From assembly GCF_900101025.1 (NCBI RefSeq), contig NZ_FMUH01000002.1:558001-622000 (forward strand): DNA of 64,000 nt, given 5' to 3'. Every line of letters starts with the position of its first letter. Position 1 is the first letter of the stretch. The notes under the pieces were generated by a model. It ran no database searches, was not told the DNA's origin, and was given only the letters and a program-made list of their open reading frames with translations. Made by a program: the position numbers and the translations under genes. This document shows, piece after piece, positions 41,940 to 50,497 of the stretch. Source of the stretch: Klenkia marina. GTDB taxonomy: Bacteria; Actinomycetota; Actinomycetes; Mycobacteriales; Geodermatophilaceae.

Positions 41940-42524
41940 TCAGTGCGGGGTCACCGACGTGCGGTCGACCGGGTGCGGGACCGGGTCGGCGACCGGGGAG
42001 GAGCGGTACTGCTCGATGTACTCCTCGGGGTCCTTGTCGTAGGTGATGCCCTCGCCGGAGTCGTGCGCGTACCGCCAGTCCAGCCAGCGCAGCGCCAGCT
42101 CGGCACGCAGCTCGACCGAGGCGTTGCGACGGAAGTCGGGGAGGGCGTCGTGCTCCTCCTCGGCCAGGTGGTCGTCGTTCTCCTCGCGGGCCTTGCGGAC
42201 CGCGGCCCACCAGGCCTCGGTGCCCGGCTCCTCCTTCGACGCCGCAGCCACGGCGTCGCGGATCTCGTCGTGGTCGCCGATCGCGTCGTCGGTCTCGTCG
42301 ACGACGTCGCCCTCGGTCGAGTCGTCGTCGCCGGAGTCGCCGTACTTCAGCAGGTAGGGGTAGAAGACCTCCTCCTCGCACGCGGCGTGCACGTCGAGCA
42401 GGCGGGCCAGGCCCTTCCAGACCATCCCGAGGGCGCGGGGGTCGTCCCAGACGTCGTCGAGCAGGGCGAACTGGCGGCGCATGGTGTGGTGGTCCTCGAG
42501 GACCAGGTCGGTGACGTCGAGCAC
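41940..42524 (-). CDS. Hemerythrin/HHE cation-binding domain protein
   Basis: 194 residues from GTG 42524 (GAGAGGTC upstream); an ATG at 42602 is in frame but adds an unlikely leader. The HHE helices are VLEDHHTMRRQFALLDDVWD, LDVHAACEEEVFYPYLLKYG, GDHDEIRDAVAAAS and NDDHLAEEEHDALPDFRRNA. His and Glu ligands for a di-iron site are in place. Proposed to bind oxygen or iron, or to protect from nitric oxide or oxidative stress, as in related actinobacterial proteins. The C-terminal ~50 residues are acidic and specific. Confidence 0.85.
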   Translation of the reverse strand: MLDVTDLVLEDHHTMRRQFALLDDVWDDPRALGMVWKGLARLLDVHAACEEEVFYPYLLKYGDSGDDDSTEGDVVDETDDAIGDHDEIRDAVAAASKEEPGTEAWWAAVRKAREENDDHLAEEEHDALPDFRRNASVELRAELALRWLDWRYAHDSGEGITYDKDPEEYIEQYRSSPVADPVPHPVDRTSVTPH

Positions 42525-42667
42525 GGGGGACCTCTCGTGGCGGGGCGGGACTCGTGGCGTCGTGCCCGCCGCGGCGGTCCCGAAACGGCAGGCCAGCCTC
42601 ACCTGCTCGGGGGAGCTGCCGCGTGCCGCTGCCCGTCCCCGGCCGGGGGAGCTGCCAGGCTGGGCGC

Positions 42668-43318
42668 ATGCGCCGCACCGCCCTGGTCCGAGGACTCGCC
42701 GCCGTCCCGCTGTCCGCGCTCGTGCTGCTCGCCGGCTGCGGGGGCGACGCGCAGGAGGCGGGCAGCTCGTCGTCGGCCACCTCGCCCTCGGGGGCGTCGT
42801 CGTCCGGCGCCACGTCGGCGGCCCCGGCCACCGGCTCCGGCCCGTCGGCCGAGCCCGGGGCCGAGTCGGCGCCGCCGTTCAGCGCGGACCTGGCCACCGA
42901 CACCGCCGAGGCGGTCGCCGGCGAGGGCCCCTCGGTGGTCACCGGCATCCGGGTCGCCCAGCAGGAGGGCTACAGCCGGGTGGTCTTCGACCTCTCCGGC
43001 TCGGCGACCCCCGGGTGGGACGTCGCCTACACCGACACCCCCACCCAGGAGGGCAGCGGCAGCACCCTCGAGGTGCCGCCGGGCAGCTACCTGCGGGTCA
43101 CCCTCACCGGCGTCACGAACCCCTACGAGGCGCCGGGCGTGCCCGAGGCCGCCACCGGCTACGCCGCCGCCCAGGCCGCCCCGGTCCAGGGCGTCTACTA
43201 CGACTCGGTGTTCGAGGGGCAGGCGCTGGCCTACGTCGGCGTCTCCGCCCAGCAGCCGTTCCGGGTGTTCGCCCTGAGCAACCCGACCCGCGTGGTGGTC
43301 GACGTCCAGGCGGGTTAG
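42668..43318 (+). CDS. Lipoprotein with AMIN-like domain
   Basis: 216 residues from ATG 42668. The signal peptide ends in VLLAGC (lipobox), followed by a Ser/Ala/Gly linker of ~50 residues. The domain VVTGIRVAQQEGYSRVVFDL, GWDVAYTDTPTQEGSGS, GSYLRVTLTG and FRVFALSNPTRVVVDVQAG has the strand order of the AMIN-like domain of actinobacterial lipoproteins, thought to bind cell-wall components. Its stop overlaps that of the convergent lipoprotein gene by 4 bp. Confidence 0.8.
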   Translation: MRRTALVRGLAAVPLSALVLLAGCGGDAQEAGSSSSATSPSGASSSGATSAAPATGSGPSAEPGAESAPPFSADLATDTAEAVAGEGPSVVTGIRVAQQEGYSRVVFDLSGSATPGWDVAYTDTPTQEGSGSTLEVPPGSYLRVTLTGVTNPYEAPGVPEAATGYAAAQAAPVQGVYYDSVFEGQALAYVGVSAQQPFRVFALSNPTRVVVDVQAG

Positions 43319-43632
43319 CCCAGGGAGGCGGTCAGCTCGACCGAGTCGTCCTCCACGGACGTGCAGGTCAGCGACAGCGGGCCGGCGCTGACGCTCTCGC
43401 CGGTCGCGCACGACACCTCGGCGTCGCCGACCGACAGCGTGGCCCGGCCGTCCTGGGTGCCCGCGAACACCAGCGAGTTGCCCAGGATCGAGGCCTCCGA
43501 GCCCTCGCCGGTCAGGGTGGCGGTGCACTGGTTGCTCGAGCACGACACGTTGTTCGACGTGAACGAGCAGCCCGCCAGCGCCAGTGCGGCGAGCAGGGGG
43601 ACGGCGATCCGGGCGGTGCGGGAGGTCGTCAT
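43315..43632 (-). CDS. Small lipoprotein of unknown function
   Basis: 105 residues from ATG 43632. The signal peptide ends in LALAGC. The mature part has four further Cys (VSCSSNQC, VSCATG, LTCTSVE), probably two disulfides, and is beta-rich (ILGNSLVFAGTQDGRATLSV). No family recognised. Convergent with the AMIN-like lipoprotein, with a 4-bp overlap of stops. Confidence 0.65.
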   Translation of the reverse strand: MTTSRTARIAVPLLAALALAGCSFTSNNVSCSSNQCTATLTGEGSEASILGNSLVFAGTQDGRATLSVGDAEVSCATGESVSAGPLSLTCTSVEDDSVELTASLG

Positions 43633-43649
43633 GGCCGGCAGCGTAGGGC

Positions 43650-45182
43650 TCAGGGGGTCGGCAGCGCGGGACCCTGCACGGGTTGGTCGGTGGGTGCGGG
43701 CTCCTCGCCGTCCCCGGTCGGCAGGGGCTCGACGTAGGTGCGCTCGATGGTGACCTCGGACTGCCCCAGCCCCCCGAGGGTGATCTCGTCGTAGGCGGTC
43801 AGCTCGCCGGTGGCCGGGTCGAGGTACAGCACGGTGCACGACAGCGGCGTCGGGTCCTCGCCCTGCAACCCGCGCAGGCCCGCACCGCCGGTGGAGCCCT
43901 CGACCATGAGCCGGGTGCCGTCCTCGAGCACGGAGACCTCGCGCTCGTGGGTGTGCCCGGCGAGGACGAGCGGGACGACGCCGTCCAGCGGCGGGGCCTG
44001 CTTCGGGTCGTGCACCAGCGCGATCGAGGGCGGGTCGTCGAGCGTGCCGATGTAGTCGACCAGCTCCTGGCCGGTCTCCTCGAGCGTCTGCGTGGCTCCC
44101 TCGGCGTCCTTGTCGGGGGTGAACCGCGGGTCGGGGGCGCCGACGACCGAGATGCCGTCGACCGTCGTGCCGGTGTCGTCGAGCACGACCGCGTTCGGCT
44201 GCGCGGCGACGGCCGCCGCGGTGACGGCCGAGTCGTGGTTGCCCCGGATGTACACGTACGGGACGCCGAGGGCGCCGATCCAGCCGAAGGTCTGGTTCTC
44301 GGCGGGGCTGCCCCAGTCGACGACGTCGCCCGTGTCGAGCACGCCGTCGACGCCGAACTGGGCGACCACCTGGCCCACCAGGTCGGCCCCGGCGGGGTTG
44401 AGGTGGAGGTCGGAGACGTGCAGCAGGGTGACGCTGTCGCCGGTGGCCGCCGGGTCGGGCAGCGTCGAGACCGCCGAGTACAGCGTGCTCACGTTGCTGA
44501 CCAGGTCCTCCAGCGAGGCCCGGTAGGCGTCGTAGCGGGCGACGATGTCCTGCGCCGAGCCGATGAGGCTGTTGGCATTGACCAGCAGGCCGGTGTAGGT
44601 GGGCTGGCTCAACGCCTCGGGCCGCCAGGTGGCCACGCCGAGGCCGGCGGTGCCGGCCAGCAGCACGGTGGCCAGCCCGACGGCGATGAACGGCTCGCGG
44701 GTGCGCCGCAACGCGATCACGGAGAACAGGGCCGCGCCGCCGAGGGCGGCCGCGCCGGTGGTCCAGGCCAGCTGCTCGACCGCGGTGCGCAGGTCGGCGC
44801 TGACCCGGTCGACGACGCCGTCGAGCTGGGCCGGGTCGGTGGCCAGGGCCTGGGCGCGCACCTGGTCGACCCGGCGCAGCTGCACGTCCAGGCGCAGCGG
44901 GCCGTCGTAGGCGTCGACGGCGAGCGCGCCCAGCGGCGGGATCTCCAGCTCGGCGCCCCCGGAGATCGCCGGGGTGAAGGCCACCGTCGCGTCGAACGGG
45001 CCGATCGGTGCCTCGACCCGGCCCAGCAGCAGGACGCCGAGGGTGGCGCCGACCAGGGCCACGACCACACGCTGCAACCAGCGGACCAGCACGGGCACCC
45101 AGCTCCGCCGGGCGGGCACCTCGCTGCCGGCCGCCTCGCCGTCGGTCGCCTCGTCGACGCTGCTCGGCGGGGGTGTGGTCAC
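43650..45182 (-). CDS. Membrane-bound metallophosphoesterase
   Basis: 510 residues from GTG 45182. Two TM helices (VVALVGATLGVLLLG; ALFSVIALRR...AVGLATVLLAGTAGLGVATW) flank an extracytoplasmic region, then a calcineurin-like phosphoesterase: VTLLHVSDLHLNPAG, VDGVLDTGDVVDWGSPAENQ, YVYIRGNHDSAVTAAA, IALVHDPKQ and PLVLAGHTHEREVSVLEDG. All metal-binding motifs (DLH, GD, GNHD, H, GHTH) are present. The active domain should face outside. Substrate unknown. Confidence 0.88.
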   Translation of the reverse strand: MTTPPPSSVDEATDGEAAGSEVPARRSWVPVLVRWLQRVVVALVGATLGVLLLGRVEAPIGPFDATVAFTPAISGGAELEIPPLGALAVDAYDGPLRLDVQLRRVDQVRAQALATDPAQLDGVVDRVSADLRTAVEQLAWTTGAAALGGAALFSVIALRRTREPFIAVGLATVLLAGTAGLGVATWRPEALSQPTYTGLLVNANSLIGSAQDIVARYDAYRASLEDLVSNVSTLYSAVSTLPDPAATGDSVTLLHVSDLHLNPAGADLVGQVVAQFGVDGVLDTGDVVDWGSPAENQTFGWIGALGVPYVYIRGNHDSAVTAAAVAAQPNAVVLDDTGTTVDGISVVGAPDPRFTPDKDAEGATQTLEETGQELVDYIGTLDDPPSIALVHDPKQAPPLDGVVPLVLAGHTHEREVSVLEDGTRLMVEGSTGGAGLRGLQGEDPTPLSCTVLYLDPATGELTAYDEITLGGLGQSEVTIERTYVEPLPTGDGEEPAPTDQPVQGPALPTP

Positions 45183-45206
45183 CGGGTCAGGCTAGTGAGC
45201 GGGGGC

Positions 45207-45237
45207 CCCGGCCGCGTCCGGCGAGGACGCGGCCGGG
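45207..45237 (-). terminator. Strong hairpin after wrbA
   Basis: CCCGGCCGCGTCC (45207) and GGACGCGGCCGGG (45225) form a perfect 13-bp stem with a 5-base loop, 7 bp past the wrbA stop and 25 bp before the metallophosphoesterase start. It insulates the two same-strand genes. Confidence 0.75.
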
Positions 45238-45243
45238 ATGCGC

Positions 45244-45843
45244 TCACGAGGTGATCTTGCCCGAGATCTCCGCGAGCCGGCGTCCCTGGAAGCGCGCGGC
45301 GGCCAGGGCCTCGGGGGAGGCGGCCGCGGAGTTGCCGGCCGAGGGCACCGAGGTGCCGTACGGGTTGCCGCCGGCCTCGAACAGCAGCGGGTCGGTGTAG
45401 CCGGGCGGGACGATGACCGCGCCGAAGTGCGAGAACACGTTGAACAGCGTGAGGATCGTGGACTCGTTGCCGCCGTGGGTGTTCTGCGCGCTGGTGAACG
45501 CGGTGGCCCCGCGGTTGGCCAGCTTGCCGGTGGCCCACAGGCCGCCGAGGGTGTCGATGAACCCCTTGAGCTGGGCGGACGGCGTGCCGAAGCGGGTGGG
45601 CGTGCCGAGGGCGTAGCCGTCGGCCCACTCGAGGTCCTCGGGCGTGGCGAGCTGCACGTCGGACACCGAGTCCAGGTGTGCGCGCCACGCCGGGTTGCTT
45701 TCGATCGCGGCGTCGGGGGCGGTCTCGGCGACGCGGCGCAGTCGGACCTCGGCGCCGGCCTCCTCCGCGCCCTGGGCGACGGCCTGGGCGAGCTGGTGGG
45801 TGTTGCCGGTGGACGAGTAGTACACGACGGCGATCTTCGTCAT
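45244..45843 (-). CDS. wrbA: NAD(P)H:quinone oxidoreductase, WrbA type
   Basis: 199 residues from ATG 45843 (CGGAGGTCCACC upstream on the coding strand). FMN flavodoxin fold: KIAVVYYSSTGNTHQLAQAV (phosphate loop), GYALGTPTRFGTPSAQLKGF (isoalloxazine loop typical of WrbA), AFTSAQNTHGGNESTILTLF and GGNPYGTSVPSAG. Two-electron reduction of quinones, antioxidant role. An inverted repeat 27 bp upstream suggests specific regulation. Confidence 0.92.
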   Translation of the reverse strand: MTKIAVVYYSSTGNTHQLAQAVAQGAEEAGAEVRLRRVAETAPDAAIESNPAWRAHLDSVSDVQLATPEDLEWADGYALGTPTRFGTPSAQLKGFIDTLGGLWATGKLANRGATAFTSAQNTHGGNESTILTLFNVFSHFGAVIVPPGYTDPLLFEAGGNPYGTSVPSAGNSAAASPEALAAARFQGRRLAEISGKITS

Positions 45844-45869
45844 CGGGGGTGGACCTCCGGGGTCTCGAT

Positions 45870-45891
45870 GGTCGTTGAACGGACAACGACC
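45870..45891. promoter_or_regulatory. Inverted repeat upstream of wrbA
   Basis: GGTCGTTG-AACGGA-CAACGACC: perfect 8-bp arms with a 6-base spacer, located 27-48 bp upstream of the wrbA start and 20 bp from the gtrA-like stop. Spacing and symmetry fit a repressor or activator dimer site; the hairpin could also end the gtrA-like transcript. Confidence 0.5.
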
Positions 45892-45910
45892 TACCCCACC
45901 CCGTCGGCCG

Positions 45911-46414
45911 CTACTCGTGCGCGGACGAACGGGTGGTGAACACCCAGGCGCGCAGGGCCACGAAGCGCAGCAGGCCGATGGCGCCGGTGACCGCGCCGAT
46001 GAGCAGCACCTCGACCTGCCAGCTGGTGTCCCCGGCGAGGTGGTCGAGCGCGGCCAGCGCCAGGGAGGTCGCCACCAGGCCGACCACGGCCAGGCCGCCG
46101 CCCTCCCACTGGGCGGTGAACCAGCCGACCCGACCGCCCGCGTGGAAGGTGAGCCGGCGGTGCAGCTCGTTGGCCAGCAGGGTCGAGGCCAGGGCGCCCG
46201 CCAGGTTGGCCGGCTGCTCGCCCACGCCCTCGACGGCCACGAACAGCACTGCGTACAGCGCGCTGGAGATGGCGCCCACCAGGGCGAAGCGGGCCAGCTG
46301 GGCGCGGCCGGACTCGGCCTGGAAGAGGTCGTGCACCCGGGCGGTCGACCGCCGTGCGAGGTCACCGGCGACGTCCACCACGCGGGGGTGGCGGAGCAGG
46401 CTGGGGCAGGTCAC
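45911..46414 (-). CDS. GtrA-family membrane protein
   Basis: 167 residues from GTG 46414. Four TM helices in the GtrA pattern: LARFALVGAISSALYAVLFV, NLAGALASTLLANELHRRLT, GGGLAVVGLVATSLALAALD and VLLIGAVTGAIGLLRFVALR, ending in WVFTTR. NELHRRLTFH after helix 2 is the usual N..xxR.xxF signature. These proteins help lipid-linked sugars cross the membrane. Exact start uncertain. Confidence 0.8.
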   Translation of the reverse strand: MTCPSLLRHPRVVDVAGDLARRSTARVHDLFQAESGRAQLARFALVGAISSALYAVLFVAVEGVGEQPANLAGALASTLLANELHRRLTFHAGGRVGWFTAQWEGGGLAVVGLVATSLALAALDHLAGDTSWQVEVLLIGAVTGAIGLLRFVALRAWVFTTRSSAHE

Positions 46415-46560
46415 CGGTACTCCAGGGATCGGGCAGATGGTTGCTTCGCGGAACAGTCTCCGGTAGCAACTCGTGTTCGCGCTGTGCATTCCCGGTGGAC
46501 GCCCCCGCAACCGTGATGGTTGTCACGGACAACCGAGGTGAGCGCCTAGGGTGCCCGGGC

Positions 46561-47430
46561 ATGGGCTCCCGACTGCTCGTCGCCGCGGTCGGTGTGCTGC
46601 TGGTCGCGGGGTGCGGCACCGACCCGGCGGCCGGGGACCCCGACGTGTCGATGAGGACCCCGGCCCCGACGAATGCCCCGGCAAGTGCCCTGACGAGTGC
46701 CCCGGCCGGCCCGGCGGTGCCGGCGGTCGACGGCATCGCGGGCGAGGTCGTGCGGCTGCGCACCGACGAGGCGGTCGGCGGCCAGGTGCAGGTGCGGCTC
46801 ACGGCCAGCGGGGCGGGCTTCGCGGTCACGGCGGTGACCCTGACCAGCCCCGCCTTCACCGCCCAGCCACCGACCGCGGTGAGCACCGTCTACGGTCCCG
46901 GGCGCACGGTCGACCTGCCGGTGCCGTTCGGACCCGTCGACTGCGCCGCCCCGGTGCAGCCGGTGGCCGCCGTCCTCGACGTGGACCGCGGGCAGGGCCC
47001 GGAGCAGGTCACCGTGCCGCTGGCCGGCGACGCGCTGGAGCTGGTGGCCGGCGAGCAGTGCGCGGCCCGTCGGCTGGCCGAGCACGTCACGGTGACCGTG
47101 CGGGACCTGACCGCGGACGGCGACCGCGTCACCGGCGCCGTGGTGCTGACCCGGGTGGACGCCGCCGACGTGGTCGTGACGGGGGTGGGCCGCAGCGTGC
47201 TCCTGGCGCCGTCGCTGGACCTCCCCGCCCGGTTGGACGGCGACGAGCTCCACCTGCCGCTGACCGTCACCTCGGCCAGCTGCGACCCGCACGTGCTGGC
47301 CGAGACCAAGAAGCCGTTCGTGTTCCCGCTGACGGTGGACGTGGACGGCGAGCCGACCGTGGTCGACCTCCCGCTGGCCGAGGGGCAACGGGCCGTGCTG
47401 CAGGAGCTGGTGGACCGGGTCTGCGGCTGA
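46561..47430 (+). CDS. Lipoprotein of unknown function
   Basis: 289 residues from ATG 46561. Signal peptide MGSRLLVAAVGVLLVAGC with a lipobox Cys, then a Pro/Ala/Thr linker (TPAPTNAPASALTSAPAG). The mature part is two similar beta domains (VVRLRTDEAVGGQVQVRLTA...; VTVTVRDLTADGDRVTGAVV...) with three Cys. No family recognised. A long nested hairpin follows the stop. Confidence 0.65.
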   Translation: MGSRLLVAAVGVLLVAGCGTDPAAGDPDVSMRTPAPTNAPASALTSAPAGPAVPAVDGIAGEVVRLRTDEAVGGQVQVRLTASGAGFAVTAVTLTSPAFTAQPPTAVSTVYGPGRTVDLPVPFGPVDCAAPVQPVAAVLDVDRGQGPEQVTVPLAGDALELVAGEQCAARRLAEHVTVTVRDLTADGDRVTGAVVLTRVDAADVVVTGVGRSVLLAPSLDLPARLDGDELHLPLTVTSASCDPHVLAETKKPFVFPLTVDVDGEPTVVDLPLAEGQRAVLQELVDRVCG

Positions 47431-47435
47431 CCGGG

Positions 47436-47482
47436 CCCGGCCCCGGACGCGGTCCCGGGGGAGGGGACCGGCCGGGGCCGGG
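47436..47482. terminator. Nested bidirectional terminator
   Basis: The outer arms CCCGGCCCCGG (47436) and CCGGGGCCGGG (47472) are perfect over 11 bp. An inner stem GGTCCC (47451) / GGGACC (47464) sits in the loop. It lies between the convergent lipoprotein and glycosyltransferase genes and can serve both strands. Confidence 0.75.
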
Positions 47483-47538
47483 TTCCGACACCCGGCGCGC
47501 CGTGGGGGGCGTACGCGACCGGGGGGCTGGGGGGAGGG

Positions 47539-48624
47539 TCAGGCAGCGCTGCGGGCGCGGGCGGCGCAGCCGACGCGGAGCCACAGGTCGACCTCGCCCG
47601 GTACGAGCAGGGCGCCGGCGACGACGTCGGCCGGCGACCGGTGCGGACGGCGCAGGGCGCGCACCGCTCCGGCGACGACGGCGAGCCCGGCGGCCACCGC
47701 CCACGGCCAGACCGGCAGCGCGCCGGCCAGCGTCGCCACGAGCGCGGCGAGCAGCGCGACCCGCAGGGCGACCGCGCCGGCGAGGCGTGCCCCGAACCGC
47801 TGCGGGCGGGCCCGGCGCCGGGCGAGGGCGGCGACGGTGAGCACCGGGCCGGCGTGCACCCGGGCGGCCGTGGACGTCCCGGCGACGTGGCCGGCGCGGC
47901 GGAGGTCGCGCAGCAGCTGCTGGTCGGGGTCGGGCGCGGCGGCGTACCAGGGTGCGGCGGTGCCGCGGGCGGCCGCGACGTCGCGCAGGGCCTGCGCGCC
48001 GGCGAGGACGACGTGGCCCCCGCGGGCGTGCTCGCTGCGCCCGCCCTGCAGGGCGTCCATGGCCCAGGCGGTGTGCTCGGCCGGGTCGCGGTGCAGCAGC
48101 ACGCGGGCCAGCGGGGTGGACCCCAGCTGCTGGTCGACGCCGAAGCGCACGAGGACGCCACCGTGCCGGCCACCGGCGTCCAGCTCGCGCTCGAGCTGCT
48201 CGAGGCAGTCGGGGGCGAGCACGGTGTCGGCGTCGACGACGGCGACCAGGTCGGCCCCGCCCTGGAACCGGCGCCAGCCCTGGGCCAGCGCGCCGGTGCG
48301 GCCGTCGGTGTTCTCCACGGTGCGCAGCACGGTGGTGCCGGGGAAGCGGCGGGCGACCTGCTCGGTGTCGTCGGTGCAGGCGTCGGCCAGCACGACGACG
48401 CGGTCGGCGGGGCGGGTCTGGGCGCGCAGCGAGGTCAGCGTGCGGGCGAGCGTGCCGGCGGCGTCGTGCGCGGGGACCAGCACCAGCAGCCGCGGCGCGC
48501 CGGCCGGGGCGGGCTGCGGACGTCGGGCGAGGCGGGCCAGCAGCGGACGGCGGGGCTCGCGCCGGGGGAGCACGCTGCCGCGGACCAGCGGCCGGGTCGT
48601 GACGACCTCGGGCTTCCCGGGCAT
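47539..48624 (-). CDS. Membrane-associated GT2 glycosyltransferase
   Basis: 361 residues from ATG 48624. RLLVLVPAHDAAGTLARTLT, RVVVLADACTDDTEQVARR and ADLVAVVDADTVLAPDCLEQ (DAD metal motif) make the GT-A domain; DALQGGRSEHARGGHVVLAG and PDPDQQLLRDLRRAGHVAG continue it. Two C-terminal TM helices (VALRVALLAALVATLAGALP, VAAGLAVVAGAVRAL) anchor it. Substrate unknown. Its upstream region (48625-48901) is rich in hairpins. Confidence 0.8.
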   Translation of the reverse strand: MPGKPEVVTTRPLVRGSVLPRREPRRPLLARLARRPQPAPAGAPRLLVLVPAHDAAGTLARTLTSLRAQTRPADRVVVLADACTDDTEQVARRFPGTTVLRTVENTDGRTGALAQGWRRFQGGADLVAVVDADTVLAPDCLEQLERELDAGGRHGGVLVRFGVDQQLGSTPLARVLLHRDPAEHTAWAMDALQGGRSEHARGGHVVLAGAQALRDVAAARGTAAPWYAAAPDPDQQLLRDLRRAGHVAGTSTAARVHAGPVLTVAALARRRARPQRFGARLAGAVALRVALLAALVATLAGALPVWPWAVAAGLAVVAGAVRALRRPHRSPADVVAGALLVPGEVDLWLRVGCAARARSAA

Positions 48625-48790
48625 GGTGGCTCGCTTCCGTCGCAGGGCGGGTGACGCTGACCCAGAGGACGCTAGGTGACGCTGCGTCGCCCTGCGATCC
48701 CTCGTTCGGTGCTGCCCGACCACTGATCGGGTGAGCGGCGAGCCGCTCGACCCCGGAGCGTAACCGTCTGGACCGTGCCCGCCGTCCGTA

Positions 48791-48838
48791 GCGGGGTTCT
48801 CGTCGTCTCCGGGGGCCTCGAGAGGGCAGGAACCCCGC
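48791..48838. promoter_or_regulatory. Long-range hairpin upstream of the GT2 gene and tRNA-Lys
   Basis: GCGGGGTTC (48791) and GAACCCCGC (48830) are perfect 9-bp arms around a ~30-base loop. The 277-bp gap also holds CCCGA/TCGGG (near 48717-48740). No known riboswitch consensus was recognised; it may be a transcript-end or leader structure. Confidence 0.35.
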
Positions 48839-48901
48839 ACTCGGGCGCACCGGATGCCGGCGCGGCAGACCCGTAGGCTTCGGCGGCGGCCCGAGGGCTG
48901 C

Positions 48902-48974
48902 GGGCCTCTAGCTCAACTGGCAGAGCAGCGGACTTTTAATCCGCGGGTTGTGGGTTCGATCCCCACGGGGCCCA
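48902..48974 (+). tRNA. tRNA-Lys (TTT)
   Basis: Plus strand: acceptor GGGCCTC/GGGGCCC with one T-G pair, D-arm AGCTCAACTGGCAGAGC, anticodon loop CTTTTAA (TTT) closed by GCGGA/TCCGC, T-arm GGGTTCGATCCCC, discriminator A. CCA is not encoded. Stands alone. Confidence 0.95.
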
Positions 48975-49026
48975 CTCACCCGCACGGGGAGTGCGCCCGG
49001 TCCGCCGCAGGGTCGATGATCACTCC

Positions 49027-49800
49027 GTGACCACGGCCGGCCCCGGCACCACCCAGGTGAGTGACCCCGCGCCGCCGTCCGCGCTGCGGTCGGTGGTGCG
49101 CTTCGTCGTCGCCGGCACCGTCGGGTCCGTGGTCGTCACCCACCTCGTCTACTGGGCGTTCGGGCTGACCTTCGACGCGCTGCCGGTGAAGCTGGTCGCG
49201 CACGGGGCGCCGGTGCTGATGCCGCTGCTCATCGCCCCGCTCACCGCCATCCCCTGGGTGCGGCTGCAGAAGCGGCTGACCGAGGCCAACGCGCGGCTGG
49301 CCGAGGAGGTCGACCGCCGCACCCTCCTGCAGGGCGAGCTCGAGCGGCAGGCCCGCACCGACCCCCTGACCGAGGTGCTCAACCGGCGCGGCTTCTTCGA
49401 GCTGGCCGAGCGGTCCTCCACCACGGGCGCCGTCCTCGTCCTGCTGGACCTCGACGACTTCAAGGCCGTGAACGACACGTTCGGCCACGCTGCCGGCGAC
49501 CTGGTCCTGCAGGCCGTCGTCACCGTCGCCCAGGAGCTCACCGAGACCGCCGGCGGGGTGGTCGGTCGGCTGGGCGGCGACGAGTTCGTCGTCCTGCTGC
49601 CCCCGACCACCGAGGCGGTCGCGCACCGTCTGCGCGACCGGATGACCGGTCTCGACGTGCCGCTGCCCGACGAGGACGGCGTCACCACCTCGGCCTCGGT
49701 CGGCATCCTCACGATGCGGGCCGGCCAGACCGTCGACGAGGCCCTCGCCGAGGTCGACGGCGGCATGTACGAGCGGAAGCGCGCCGTCCGCTCGCTCTGA
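49027..49800 (+). CDS. Membrane diguanylate cyclase (GGDEF)
   Basis: 257 residues from GTG 49027; an earlier ATG at 48991 is in frame. Two TM helices (VVRFVVAGTVGSVVVTHLVY, LVAHGAPVLMPLLIAPLTAI) connect through a coiled linker (RLTEANARLAEEVDRRTLLQ) to the GGDEF domain: RTDPLTEVLNRRGFFELAE, VLLDLDDFKAVNDTFGHAAG and VVGRLGGDEFVVLLP, with an intact active site. SASVGILTM and the C-terminal helix end it. Makes cyclic di-GMP. The sensed signal is unknown, since no periplasmic domain is present. Confidence 0.9.
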   Translation: MTTAGPGTTQVSDPAPPSALRSVVRFVVAGTVGSVVVTHLVYWAFGLTFDALPVKLVAHGAPVLMPLLIAPLTAIPWVRLQKRLTEANARLAEEVDRRTLLQGELERQARTDPLTEVLNRRGFFELAERSSTTGAVLVLLDLDDFKAVNDTFGHAAGDLVLQAVVTVAQELTETAGGVVGRLGGDEFVVLLPPTTEAVAHRLRDRMTGLDVPLPDEDGVTTSASVGILTMRAGQTVDEALAEVDGGMYERKRAVRSL

Positions 49801-49801
49801 G

Positions 49802-50368
49802 TCACCCGGCCGTGGCGTCGGCCAGCGGCTCGGGGCACTCCCCACCGCGCGAGGTCACCAGCTCGAAGTGCCACGCCTCGTTCGCGTAGGTGCGGCACAG
49901 GCCGTAGTCGTCGCCGAAGCGGCTGAGCCAGTCCATCGCGTCGTAGGGCGCGATGTCCACGGCCCGGCCCGTGACGTGCTGGGACAGCTCGGGGCTGAGC
50001 ACGAACCGCTGCGCCTCCTCGACGCTGCCGTGCTCGACGACGGCCTGGTCGAACAGGGCCTGCTGCAGGGCAGCGCTGCGCCACCCGCTGGTGATCTGGA
50101 CGTCGATGCCCTCCGCCGCCGCCGCGTCCGCCGCGTCCTGCACGGCGTCCAGCAGCGCCCGCTCCAGGTTGGCGACGGCCGGTTGGCCGGTGTCGTGGGG
50201 GGAGAGGTGCTCGCCGTCGGGCAGGAACCCGTCGTCCGGCCCGAGGACCACGCCGTCGGGGGTGGTCAGGGTCGGCGACGGCTCCTGCGCCACCACCGCC
50301 GTCGTGGCGCAGGCGGCGAGCGCCAGGCAGCTGAGCAGCAGGGCGGGGGTGCGGCGGCGGATCGGCAT
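49802..50368 (-). CDS. VanY-like D-Ala-D-Ala carboxypeptidase lipoprotein (M15)
   Basis: 188 residues from ATG 50368. Lipobox LALAAC. The M15 domain contains DVQITSGWRSAALQQALFDQ, LSQHVTGRAVDIAPYD (Zn His and Asp in QHxTGxAVD) and CRTYANEAWHFELVT (catalytic and Zn residues of WHxE). Removes terminal D-Ala from peptidoglycan stems on the outer face. Convergent with the GGDEF gene, one base between stops, and divergent from the NarL-type kinase gene. Confidence 0.87.
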   Translation of the reverse strand: MPIRRRTPALLLSCLALAACATTAVVAQEPSPTLTTPDGVVLGPDDGFLPDGEHLSPHDTGQPAVANLERALLDAVQDAADAAAAEGIDVQITSGWRSAALQQALFDQAVVEHGSVEEAQRFVLSPELSQHVTGRAVDIAPYDAMDWLSRFGDDYGLCRTYANEAWHFELVTSRGGECPEPLADATAG

Positions 50369-50497
50369 GGCGACGACGGTCGCGCCCGAGCACCGCGGTC
50401 CACCTCCACCGCCGGTGCCGAGGTCGACGCCCAGGTGCCGGTCGCCCGGTACCTGCGGGGGATGCCCGGCGGCGGCCCGGGGCGCGATGCTCTCGGG

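Noticed and set aside
48625-48901. Known riboswitch upstream of the GT2 gene
   Set aside because: Several hairpins are present, but no consensus of cobalamin, c-di-AMP, TPP or SAM switches could be recognised.
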